A stretch of 64,000 nt of DNA from Bacillota bacterium (lineage in GTDB: Bacteria; Bacillota; Clostridia; Acetivibrionales; DSM-1351), in contig JAEWAX010000133.1 of assembly GCA_023391425.1 (NCBI GenBank), positions 1 to 64,000 of the forward strand. The letters run 5' to 3'. Positions 43,060-51,460 of this stretch are shown one piece after another. Made by a program: the position numbers and the translations under genes. The notes below the pieces were generated by a model that was given only the letters and a program-made list of their open reading frames with translations, was not told the DNA's origin and searched no databases. Position 1 is the stretch's first letter; the number at the start of each line of letters is the position of its first letter.

Positions 43060-44055
43060 CTACATTTCATTTTTTTTGTCTCTGCTCATTAAGTCACTAA
43101 CTGCATTTCTTGGGTCTTTACCTTCAAACAAAATACTATAAGCTTCTTGTGTTATTGGCATAGATATTCCTAGCTTAGTTGCTAAATCATAAGCTGGTTT
43201 CGTTGTAGCAACGCCCTCAACTACCATGTTTACTTCTTCTAAAGCCTGTTGGACGCTCTTGCCTTGGCCAATGAGAATTCCAGCTCTTCTATTTCTACTA
43301 TGCATGCTTGTACAAGTAACTATAAGGTCACCGACCCCTGTAAGTCCTGAAAATGTATCAGCATTTCCACCCATAGCAACACCTAACCTAGATATTTCTG
43401 CGATTCCCCTGGTCATTAAAGCGGCCTTGGTATTATCCCCATAGCCTAATCCATCGGACACACCAGCACATAGCGCAATAATATTTTTCAAAGCCCCACC
43501 CAACTCTACACCAACAATATCAGTATTTGTATATACTCTAAAATTTGGTGTCATAAATAAATCCTGCAAGAACCTAGCTACTTCAATTTTCCTAGATGCA
43601 GCTACTACAGTAGTTGGAATATCTCTTGCTATTTCCTCTGCATGACTAGGTCCAGAAATAACAGCAATATTATTTTGTGGAAGCTCCTCTTGCATTATTT
43701 CAGAAAGGAGTTTACACGTTCCATCTTCAATCCCTTTAGAACATGTTACTACGATAGTATCATTTGAAATAATATCAGAAAGAATCTTGCAATTTTGTCT
43801 TGTAGTTTGTGATGGAACAGCCAAAACTACAACCTCACAATCTTTCACAGCTATATTTATATCTGTGGTAAATACTACACTGTCAGGTATTTTAACCCCT
43901 GGTAATCTAGTAACATGTTCCTGATTTGCCTTAAGCATGCTTATTTCATCCTTCATAGGCGACCACAAATTTACATTATTTCCATTCTTTGAAAGTAAAA
44001 TTGCCATCGCTGTTCCCATACTACCTGCACCAATAATTGCTATATTTCTATTCAT
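43060..44055 (-). CDS. gpsA: Glycerol-3-phosphate dehydrogenase [NAD(P)+]
   Basis: This cytoplasmic enzyme reduces dihydroxyacetone phosphate to sn-glycerol 3-phosphate for phospholipid synthesis. The 331-residue protein has the Rossmann motif GAGSMGTAMA at residues 8-17, the conserved CSKGIE, ISGPSHAEE and the active-site region ELGGALKNIIALCAGVSDGLG. TGVGDLIVTC is also conserved. The ATG follows TTAGGAGGG. It lies downstream of plsY, which uses its product, and in the same orientation. Confidence 0.97.
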   Translation of the reverse strand: MNRNIAIIGAGSMGTAMAILLSKNGNNVNLWSPMKDEISMLKANQEHVTRLPGVKIPDSVVFTTDINIAVKDCEVVVLAVPSQTTRQNCKILSDIISNDTIVVTCSKGIEDGTCKLLSEIMQEELPQNNIAVISGPSHAEEIARDIPTTVVAASRKIEVARFLQDLFMTPNFRVYTNTDIVGVELGGALKNIIALCAGVSDGLGYGDNTKAALMTRGIAEISRLGVAMGGNADTFSGLTGVGDLIVTCTSMHSRNRRAGILIGQGKSVQQALEEVNMVVEGVATTKPAYDLATKLGISMPITQEAYSILFEGKDPRNAVSDLMSRDKKNEM

Positions 44056-44149
44056 ATTTCCCTCCTAATACATATAAAAATAATAATTATAATGCCATAT
44101 GTTAAATACTCTAAGTTGAAACCGAGTAAACTTTATTTCTATTGTATTA

Positions 44150-44800
44150 TTAATCTTTCTTTTTTTTGGCTCCAAGTTTCGTTTCTGTTCCACTAATCAG
44201 CCTTTTAATATTTGCTTTATGCCTATATATTGCTAGTATTGCTAATAAAGAAGCAAATATAACAAATATAGGTCCATTACCTTTTATAAATGCTGTTATT
44301 GGGAATGCAACACATGCAATTATTGATCCCAATGATACATATCTTGTGATAGCAACTGTAATGATAAATAATCCCAATAACGTTATTCCCAGTTTCCAAT
44401 CCATCATCATAACAACAGAAAATGATGTAAGTATACCCTTACCACCCTTAAATCCAAAGTATATTGGCCAGTTATGTCCAATTATTGCTGCTATACCGCC
44501 AACCATACCTCCTAACCCAACAACTGATGTTAGAGGGTTTGGCAATATGCCACCAACTATTGCAGAGTCAACAACCACATTACCAATTAAATAGGATAAA
44601 ACTCCTTTTAGTATGTCTCCCAATATAACAAACACTGCAGCGGCTTTTCCAAGTGTTCGCAAAGTATTAGTCATTCCAGCATTTCCACTACCCTGCTTAC
44701 GTATATCAATACCGTAGCATTTTCCCACTATTATTGAGGTATTCAAACTACCCAGAAGATAACCAGCTATTATAACAAATATAATCTTCAAAAAATACAT
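44150..44800 (-). CDS. plsY: Acyl-phosphate:glycerol-3-phosphate acyltransferase PlsY
   Basis: This membrane enzyme transfers an acyl group from acyl-phosphate to glycerol 3-phosphate, the first step of phospholipid synthesis. Family motifs are present: GSLNTSIIVGK, GSGNAGMTNTLRTLGK, the GHNWPIYFGFKGGKGI catalytic region, and several membrane helices. The frame extends to 44821, but the ATG at 44798-44800 puts the first helix at the usual position. Its start is not certain, since a second ATG (44810-44812) lies just upstream. It lies between der and gpsA. Confidence 0.93.
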   Translation of the reverse strand: MYFLKIIFVIIAGYLLGSLNTSIIVGKCYGIDIRKQGSGNAGMTNTLRTLGKAAAVFVILGDILKGVLSYLIGNVVVDSAIVGGILPNPLTSVVGLGGMVGGIAAIIGHNWPIYFGFKGGKGILTSFSVVMMMDWKLGITLLGLFIITVAITRYVSLGSIIACVAFPITAFIKGNGPIFVIFASLLAILAIYRHKANIKRLISGTETKLGAKKKKD

Positions 44801-44913
44801 TTTATTCACCATTTCCGCCAATCGACTCTGTATATACTTTGTCTAGGCCGCTATACTCCCAATTCTGAAAATGAAAGTATAGCGGTGTTATGACCTATAT
44901 GCGGTTTCTAAGT

Positions 44914-46242
44914 TTATTTTTCTTCCTTCTCACGCTGTCTATGGATAAATCTTATAGGTGTACCTTCAAACCCAAAATTCTTTCTTAGCTGATTTTCAAG
45001 GTATCTCTCATATGAGTAATGGAATAAATCCATTTCATTTACAAATACAACGAAAGTGGGTGGCTTTACAGCAATTTGAGTCATATAGAATATTTTGAGC
45101 CTCTTTCCTTTGTCAGAAGGAGGTTGTACCATAGCAGTAGCTTCATTCACCAAATCATTCAACATTCCTGTTGATATTCTAAAAGCCGACTGATCTGCTA
45201 CAAATTTGATGAGCTCATATATATTTTTTACTCTTTGTCCAGTTTTCGCTGAGATAAAAAGAACTGGAGCATAAGTCATAAAGCCAAGTGCTTCATGAAC
45301 TGTTTTTCTGTATTCCTCAAGCGTACCAGTTTCTTTTTTTACTAAATCCCATTTGTTAATAACTATAATAGAGGCCTTCCCCTGTTCGTGTGCATAGCCT
45401 GCTATTTTAGTATCCTGCTCAGTAATGCCATCCTCTGCATCAATCATAATCAAGCAAACGTCAGCTCGCTCAATTGCAGTCCAGGACCTAATGGTACTGT
45501 ACTTTTCAATAGTTTCATTAATCTTACTTCTTTTTCTAAGTCCTGCAGTATCAATAAATGTGTACTTCTGTCCATCGTTTTCGATATGCGTATCTATAGC
45601 ATCTCTTGTCGTTCCAGCAATATCGCTAACAATAACCCTATTTTCTCCAAGTAACGCATTAATAAGTGATGATTTTCCTGCATTTGGTTTTCCCACAACA
45701 GCAACCTTTATTATTTCCTCATCTTCCTCTTCGTCAATATCTTCTGGAAAATGTTCAAAGACGGCATCAAGTAGGTCTCCCATACCTAAACCATGTATTG
45801 AAGAAATTATTGCTATATCACCCATAGCTAAATTATAAAATTCATATACCTCAGGAGGCGGATCACCAACTCTATCTACCTTATTTACTGTAAGAATAAC
45901 AGGTTTTTGAGATTTTCTTAGCATCGTTGCAACTTCTTTATCTGTAGCTGTCATTCCTTCTTTTCCATCAACCATAAAAATAATAACATCTGCAGTTTCT
46001 ATAGCTATCTCAGCTTGACGCTTCATTTGCTGCATTATTATATCTTCAGAATATGGTTCAATACCACCTGTATCAATCAAAGTAAATCTTTTACTTCTCC
46101 ATTCAATCTCAGTGTATATTCTATCCCTAGTAACCCCAGGAGTATCTTCTACAATAGAAATTCTTTTTCCTGCCAAGTAATTAAAAAATGTTGACTTTCC
46201 TACATTAGGTCTACCAACCACTGCTACAATAGGCTTACTCAA
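44914..46242 (-). CDS. der: Ribosome biogenesis GTPase Der (EngA)
   Basis: This double-GTPase assists assembly of the 50S ribosomal subunit. The 442-residue protein has two G domains, with P-loops GRPNVGKST (9-17) and GKPNAGKSS (about 183-191), DTPG/DTGG and DIAGTT/DTAG switch motifs, and NKVD and NKWD specificity motifs. A KH-like domain ends the protein. The start is TTG at 46240-46242 with GGAGG eight bases upstream. It neighbours a DUF512 gene and plsY, a common order in Clostridia. Confidence 0.97.
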   Translation of the reverse strand: MSKPIVAVVGRPNVGKSTFFNYLAGKRISIVEDTPGVTRDRIYTEIEWRSKRFTLIDTGGIEPYSEDIIMQQMKRQAEIAIETADVIIFMVDGKEGMTATDKEVATMLRKSQKPVILTVNKVDRVGDPPPEVYEFYNLAMGDIAIISSIHGLGMGDLLDAVFEHFPEDIDEEEDEEIIKVAVVGKPNAGKSSLINALLGENRVIVSDIAGTTRDAIDTHIENDGQKYTFIDTAGLRKRSKINETIEKYSTIRSWTAIERADVCLIMIDAEDGITEQDTKIAGYAHEQGKASIIVINKWDLVKKETGTLEEYRKTVHEALGFMTYAPVLFISAKTGQRVKNIYELIKFVADQSAFRISTGMLNDLVNEATAMVQPPSDKGKRLKIFYMTQIAVKPPTFVVFVNEMDLFHYSYERYLENQLRKNFGFEGTPIRFIHRQREKEEK

Positions 46243-46345
46243 ACCTTACACCTCCATGTTCCATGGAATAGACAACAGATACTAGACAATAACATAGAAT
46301 CTTGTTTTCTTCCCAAAAATTTTCCCAAATAATATATTATTAATA

Positions 46346-47662
46346 CTATCGTCCAATTACTGAATGTACAAAACTTGCCCCATCATTTTCAACAATACAG
46401 ATTTTAACACCCAATTCAGTCTCAATTTGTTCGACCGTGTAATCATCTAATAGCACAGATTCTCCTGATCTCAACATGCTTCTGCTTATTAATAATTCTT
46501 GTCCTAAATCCTTACCCTTTAGCTGCTCAATAATATCTTGGCCTGTAAGCAAACCACATACAGTAACGTATTTTCCAAAAAAATTATTTTCTATTTCATA
46601 TACATTTACTTCTATACCTTCAAATACTGCTTTTATTTCATTAATCAATTGTAATATATTTTTATAAACAAGTCTACCTGTAGCTATACTTATCTTCCTT
46701 TTTGGTATTGTAGGCGCTATTTTATACTGTTTAAGAGCGTCTTTTACTTCTTTCTTAAACAAAGCTAGCATTCCAACACCATTTTCGATTTGAGGGAACC
46801 CTTCATAATACTTTTGTTTAGGAATCTCCATTTCAGCATTAATGTAAAATTCATCAGATAAATATATAACGCGTGAGCCCTTTTCTTTAAGTAGCTTATT
46901 TTGCCATTTATGTACTTGATTTATTACATCCGTACAACTTTCCCTATCAAATGGAATTAACTTGTATAAGTTATCTCTATGCTTACTTATACCAACCGGC
47001 ACGATTGATACACTACTTATTGAAGGATAGAGCTCAGCTAAATCCTTAATAGTTTTATCCAACTCATCCTTGTCATTAATATCTTTGCACAATACTATCT
47101 GACAATTTACTTCAATGCCATTGTCTGTAAGTAGTTTTATCTTGTCCAAAACATCACCTGCGAACCTGTTGCCAAGCATAAACTTTCGAAGTTCAGGATT
47201 TGTAGTATGGACAGATACATTTATAGGTGACATTCTATAATGAATAATTCTCTGTAGTTCTTCATTCTTTATATTTGTTAATGTAACATAGTTTCCCGTT
47301 AGAAATGAAAGTCTTGAATCATCATCCTTGAAATAAACAGTTTCACGCATGCCCTTAGGCAGTTGATCAATAAAACAGAAAATGCATTTGTTTGTACAGC
47401 TCTTGGCGCCATCAATAAGAGAGTCTTCAAATTCGAGTCCCAAATCCTCACTCTCATCCTTTTCGACTTCTATTTCCCAAACCTCTCCATCAGGTTTTTC
47501 TATCTCAAGCATTAATTCTTCTGATGCTTGAAAATATCTATAATCGAATATATCATTTATAGTTTGTTCATTTATAGACAAAAGAAAATCTCCTGCCTCA
47601 ATTCCAGCTTCTTCAGCTATGCTGTCAGGCTGAACAATACATATTCTAATTTTATTGCACAT
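46346..47662 (-). CDS. DUF512 family protein (PDZ and radical-SAM-like)
   Basis: This 438-residue protein of unknown exact function is conserved next to der in Clostridia. It has an N-terminal PDZ-like domain (about 5-60), then CTNKCIFC, a CX3CX2C cysteine motif typical of the 4Fe-4S site of radical SAM enzymes, followed by a TIM-barrel-like region and the DUF512 C-terminal domain. It is probably an iron-sulfur enzyme; the substrate is unknown. The ATG has a GGATGGTG site upstream. Confidence 0.9.
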   Translation of the reverse strand: MCNKIRICIVQPDSIAEEAGIEAGDFLLSINEQTINDIFDYRYFQASEELMLEIEKPDGEVWEIEVEKDESEDLGLEFEDSLIDGAKSCTNKCIFCFIDQLPKGMRETVYFKDDDSRLSFLTGNYVTLTNIKNEELQRIIHYRMSPINVSVHTTNPELRKFMLGNRFAGDVLDKIKLLTDNGIEVNCQIVLCKDINDKDELDKTIKDLAELYPSISSVSIVPVGISKHRDNLYKLIPFDRESCTDVINQVHKWQNKLLKEKGSRVIYLSDEFYINAEMEIPKQKYYEGFPQIENGVGMLALFKKEVKDALKQYKIAPTIPKRKISIATGRLVYKNILQLINEIKAVFEGIEVNVYEIENNFFGKYVTVCGLLTGQDIIEQLKGKDLGQELLISRSMLRSGESVLLDDYTVEQIETELGVKICIVENDGASFVHSVIGR

Positions 47663-47729
47663 GAAATAACACCATCCTATTTACTACTATCATTTGCAGT
47701 TTAAGAAAAAATAAACAGAATAAAATCAA

Positions 47730-47757
47730 AAAGCAGCAAGAATAATCCTGCTGCTTT
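47730..47757 (-). terminator. Terminator after rpmF
   Basis: AAAGCAGCA and TGCTGCTTT form a stem followed by a T-rich run on the minus strand, starting 14 bases past the rpmF stop. It separates the pta-ackA-rpmF unit from the DUF512-der unit. Confidence 0.85.
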
Positions 47758-47770
47758 AATGACAATATTA

Positions 47771-47953
47771 TTATTTAGCTTCTACTTTAAGTACCTGTTT
47801 GCCATCATAATAACCACATTCACCACATACCCTGTGAGGCAGTTTGAAAACATGACACTGTGGGCAGCTTACTAAAGTTGGAGACTCCAGTTTCCACTGG
47901 GATCTTCTCTTACCTGTCCTAGCTTTGGAAAATCTATTCCTTGGGTTTGCCAT
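47771..47953 (-). CDS. rpmF: 50S ribosomal protein L32
   Basis: This is a 60-residue basic ribosomal protein beginning MANPRNRFSKARTGKRRSQW. A zinc ribbon with four cysteines is present (CPQC and CGEC). The frame is open to 47980, but ATG at 47951-47953 has GGGAGG upstream and gives the family N-terminus. It follows the DUF177 gene, the usual pairing in bacteria. Confidence 0.97.
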   Translation of the reverse strand: MANPRNRFSKARTGKRRSQWKLESPTLVSCPQCHVFKLPHRVCGECGYYDGKQVLKVEAK

Positions 47954-47996
47954 CAATAACACCTCCCTACTATAATGCAACCATCTAAGTAGAAAC

Positions 47997-48494
47997 CTAC
48001 TTGAAAAAGTCTTTAAGAATTTCCATTCTTGAATCTACTATTTTGCTTTCATCACAATTACAATTTTTTATGTTTAAATTAGTACCACAAGCCTTGCATA
48101 AGCCTTTACAGTCTTCGTTGCAAATAACCTTCATAGGCAGAGCAAGAATTATATTGTCCATAAGTGGTTTATCAATATCAACAACATAACCTTCAAATGT
48201 ATATGCCTCATCATCATTGGACTCTGAAATCTCGATAAAATTCTCTTCTACATCCACATCTGCAGTCATTTCAACGCAATCAAGACATCTAAGGCAATTT
48301 GCACTATACTCAAAATGAAGCTCACCACTTAATTTTAGTAGGCCACCCAAATTAACGATGCGCCCTGTAAACTTAAAAGGAGGCTTAAATTCTACTGAAG
48401 TATCTAACTTCTGTAATTCAGGCAAATCGTCACAAAAAGTGACATCTATTCCTGCTCCTTCAGTTTTAACAATATCAGACACATTTATTTTCAT
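47997..48494 (-). CDS. DUF177 (YceD) family protein
   Basis: This is a 165-residue protein of the family that precedes rpmF in most bacteria and is implicated in 23S rRNA metabolism in some. It has CLRCLDC in the middle and a cysteine-rich C-terminal stretch (CNEDCKGLCKACG), probably zinc-binding. ATG at 48492-48494 has AAGAGGTT upstream; the frame is open to 48518. Confidence 0.92.
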   Translation of the reverse strand: MKINVSDIVKTEGAGIDVTFCDDLPELQKLDTSVEFKPPFKFTGRIVNLGGLLKLSGELHFEYSANCLRCLDCVEMTADVDVEENFIEISESNDDEAYTFEGYVVDIDKPLMDNIILALPMKVICNEDCKGLCKACGTNLNIKNCNCDESKIVDSRMEILKDFFK

Positions 48495-48626
48495 AAGTAA
48501 CCTCTTAAAAACCGACAACTGATATTATACTAACTAATACAGCTTTTGTCAATAATTCAATTTCGGTAAATTTAATATAACTTATTATAACCTTATTATC
48601 CACATATAAATACTAATAATAGAAAT

Positions 48627-49820
48627 TTATTTCAACAATCTAGTTGTTTCTCTTGCAATAGCAAGTTCTTCATTTGTTGGTATAACAAGCGTAGCAACAG
48701 TTGCGCCAGCAGCACTAATATCTATTTCCTGTCCTCTTACTTGATTTTTCTCATCATCAATTTTGATTCCCAAGAAATCCATGTTATTCAAAATATTTTT
48801 TCTGATATTGCTGTCATTTTCACCAACACCTGCTGTAAATACAATTGCATCTACACCATTCATAACTGCTATATATTCGCCAATAAATTTTTTAACACCA
48901 TAACAGAAAATATCAAGTGCAAGCCTTGCTCTATCGTTACCTTCTCTAGCTGCCGCCTGTAAGTCTCTGAAGTCACTGCTTACTCCTGATATTCCAAGAA
49001 CACCAGACTTCTTATTTAATAGGTTACTAACACCTTTTAGAGTAAGATCTTCCTTATCCATAAGGAAAGTAACAACTTCAGGGTCAATAGTACCACTTCT
49101 TGTTCCCATTGCTAAGCCTTGTAATGGAGTAAAGCCCATTGAGGTATCAATAGATTTTCCTTTATTTACAGCACAAATACTTGATCCATTACCAAGATGG
49201 CAAGTAATTATCTTTAACTCACTAATTGGCTTGCCTAAAAGTTCGGCAGCTCTTTCAGAAACAAACTTATGTGATGTTCCATGGAAGCCATACTTTCTTA
49301 TGCCATACTTCTCATATAAATCATATGGCAAAGCGTAAAGATATGCATAATCTGGCATTGAGCTATGGAATGTAGTATCGAAAACTCCTACCATAGGAAC
49401 ATCTTTCATAATCTGCTGGCAAGCTTCTATACCGATAATATTTGGCGGATTGTGAAGTGGTGCTATTTCAATACAATCCCTTACAGCATCCATTACTTTT
49501 TCATCAATTATTACTGAGCTGTTGAATTTTTCTCCACCATGTACAATACGGTGTCCAACTGCTGAAATTTCGTACATGTTCTTAATTACACCAATTTTAT
49601 CATCTGTGAGTGCACTTATAACAGCCTCAATAGCATCCTTATGATTTTTCAATACTTTATTAATTACAATTGCATCTTCAGATCCTCTTGTTTGCTTAAT
49701 AAATGAATTATCAATACCTATTCTGTCACATAATCCCTTTGCAAGTACTGATTCATTTGTCATATCAATTAGCTGATATTTTAATGAAGAACTACCTGCA
49801 TTTATAACTAAAACTTTCAT
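48627..49820 (-). CDS. ackA: Acetate kinase
   Basis: This enzyme transfers phosphate from acetyl-phosphate to ADP, giving ATP and acetate, a main energy-yielding step in fermentation. The 397-residue protein begins MKVLVINAGSSSLKYQL, and shows VGHRIVHGGEKF, FDTTFH, GFHGTSHKFV, HLGNGSSICA and FTAGVGENDS, the ASKHA-fold motifs. It lies 160 bases downstream of pta. Confidence 0.98.
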   Translation of the reverse strand: MKVLVINAGSSSLKYQLIDMTNESVLAKGLCDRIGIDNSFIKQTRGSEDAIVINKVLKNHKDAIEAVISALTDDKIGVIKNMYEISAVGHRIVHGGEKFNSSVIIDEKVMDAVRDCIEIAPLHNPPNIIGIEACQQIMKDVPMVGVFDTTFHSSMPDYAYLYALPYDLYEKYGIRKYGFHGTSHKFVSERAAELLGKPISELKIITCHLGNGSSICAVNKGKSIDTSMGFTPLQGLAMGTRSGTIDPEVVTFLMDKEDLTLKGVSNLLNKKSGVLGISGVSSDFRDLQAAAREGNDRARLALDIFCYGVKKFIGEYIAVMNGVDAIVFTAGVGENDSNIRKNILNNMDFLGIKIDDEKNQVRGQEIDISAAGATVATLVIPTNEELAIARETTRLLK

Positions 49821-49982
49821 TTAGAAATACATCTCCTCTATTAATAAATTAGTTTTAAATATTTATAATAAATTAGTTTTTTAATACTCATAAATTAGAT
49901 TACTGTTGGCGAAGAACCAACTTGTTTTTTAATTCCAGTTGGTTAAACCAACTTTCCCTTAACTATTCCACTATGTTTTTAC

Positions 49983-50978
49983 TTACGCGTTTTGAGCCTG
50001 TACACAAGTTATAGCAACAACACCCACTATATCCTCAGCACTACATCCTCTGGAAAGGTCATTTACAGGTTTAGCAACTCCTTGAATGATAGGACCATAT
50101 GCCTCTGCTTTTGCAAGTCTTTGAGTAAGCTTGTACGAAATATTTCCACAATTTAAATCTGGGAATATCAGTACATTTGCCTTTCCTGCAATGTCGCTTC
50201 CAGGAGCCTTTGACTTTCCGATTGCTGGGACTATTGCTGCATCAGCCTGTAGTTCTCCATCTAACTTAAGATCAGGCGCCTTTTCCTTTGCAAGTCTTGT
50301 TGCTTCAATTACTTTTTCAGTCAACTCACTCTTTGCACTCCCATATGTTGAATATGAAAGCATTGCAACAACAGGTTCAGCCTGTACAAGAGTTTTAAAA
50401 GATTTTGAGGAAGTTATTGCAATTTCAGAAAGCTCATCTGCATTTGGATTTTCAACAAGTCCGCTATCTCCATATACGAATACACCATTTTCACCATATT
50501 CGCAATCTGGAACAACCATTACAAAGAATGCAGAAACTAATTTAGCTCCAGGAGCAGTCTTTAATATTTGGAGTGCTGGTCTCAATGTATTTGCAGTAGA
50601 ATTAATTGCTCCAGCAACCATTCCATCAGCGTCTCCTACTTTAACCATCATAATTCCAAAATACAATGGATTTTCAGATAGTAGTTTCTTTGCCTGCTCA
50701 AGAGTCATTCCCTTTGTTTTTCTTAACTCATATAAGGTATTTACATACTCATCCATTTTCTCAAAATTTGTTTGGTCAACAATTTTTGCCTTTGATATAT
50801 CAAGGTCCCCACCCAGTTTCTTTATATCATCCGGTTTTCCAATTAAAATAACATTAGCTATCCCCTGCTCCTGAATCATTGCAGCAGCCGTTAACGTTCT
50901 AATATCATTACTTTCAGGAAGCACGATAGTCTTGATATCCTTCTTTGCTCTGCTGATAATTTGCTCTAAAAATTTCAT
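49983..50978 (-). CDS. pta: Phosphate acetyltransferase
   Basis: This enzyme converts acetyl-CoA and phosphate to acetyl-phosphate for AckA. The 331-residue form has no extra N-terminal domain. Conserved segments are VLPESNDIRTL, MVKVGDADGMVAGA, VVPDCEYGENGVFVYGDSGL and LIFPDLNCGNISYKLTQRLA. It is the first gene of the pta-ackA-DUF177-rpmF unit. Its upstream region holds a large inverted repeat (51025-51097). Confidence 0.98.
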   Translation of the reverse strand: MKFLEQIISRAKKDIKTIVLPESNDIRTLTAAAMIQEQGIANVILIGKPDDIKKLGGDLDISKAKIVDQTNFEKMDEYVNTLYELRKTKGMTLEQAKKLLSENPLYFGIMMVKVGDADGMVAGAINSTANTLRPALQILKTAPGAKLVSAFFVMVVPDCEYGENGVFVYGDSGLVENPNADELSEIAITSSKSFKTLVQAEPVVAMLSYSTYGSAKSELTEKVIEATRLAKEKAPDLKLDGELQADAAIVPAIGKSKAPGSDIAGKANVLIFPDLNCGNISYKLTQRLAKAEAYGPIIQGVAKPVNDLSRGCSAEDIVGVVAITCVQAQNA

Positions 50979-51024
50979 AATTAATAACCCCTTCCTTTGT
51001 TTAAGGCAATACTGGTAGATTTAG

Positions 51025-51097
51025 TTAGGAATAGCTAAATAATAACTCAGAAAATCTAACCTTGAGCATTAATGTTTTATTATTTAGCTATTCCTAA
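51025..51097. repeat. Perfect 21-base inverted repeat upstream of pta
   Basis: TTAGGAATAGCTAAATAATA plus A (51025-51045) pairs with 51077-51097 across a 31-base loop. The flank GGTAGATTT (51013-51021) can pair with AAATCTAACC inside the loop (one bulge), an alternative structure. It lies 47 bases upstream of the pta start and may be in its leader. Confidence 0.5.
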
Positions 51098-51395
51098 TAT
51101 AAAAGTTTTCATATTGCTACTTCGACATATTTTATTATTAGTATCTTTATATATTTTATTATTGTTACCTGGTTATATCACTTGGAACTAAGTATATACA
51201 CCTCTTTTATTATATACAACTTGTTCATTGTATACAAGATAATTAAGCAAATTAACCTATAATTTAGTTCTAGTAGTTTGAAAATTGAATATTTTTCATA
51301 AAAATTCTCATTAGTAATACATATTACTAAAATATGGGAAGAGATAAGCCTTGTTAATATTTCTGTCACTGATCTCCTTCACATAGAAGTCCTAG
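51098..51395. other. AT-rich gap, no gene seen
   Basis: This stretch between the pta leader hairpin and the thrS terminator contains a 63-codon open frame on the minus strand (51178-51369). That frame has no ribosome site and AT-biased composition, so it is not called. The pta promoter is presumably here. Confidence 0.45.
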
Positions 51396-51442
51396 CAATG
51401 GGGCAGGACTTGAGCCTAATTAACTCAATTCCTGCCCCATTG
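51396..51442 (-). terminator. Terminator of the thrS pair
   Basis: CAATGGGGCAGGACTTGAG pairs with ACTCAATTCCTGCCCCATTG with a small internal mismatch and a short loop. It lies 19 bases past the downstream thrS stop on the minus strand. Confidence 0.85.
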
Positions 51443-51460
51443 TTAAAATAAGAATTCCAA

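Noticed and set aside
45425..45838. 137-codon Ser-rich frame antisense to der
   Set aside because: Ser/Pro/Ile-rich composition typical of reverse-frame artefacts in AT-rich genes.
50131..50874. 247-codon open frame on the plus strand
   Set aside because: It lies fully antisense to pta, has no ribosome site and its translation has no recognisable domain; it is a shadow of the pta codon pattern.
51178..51369. 63-codon frame on the minus strand
   Set aside because: AT-rich composition, no ribosome site and no conserved motif.
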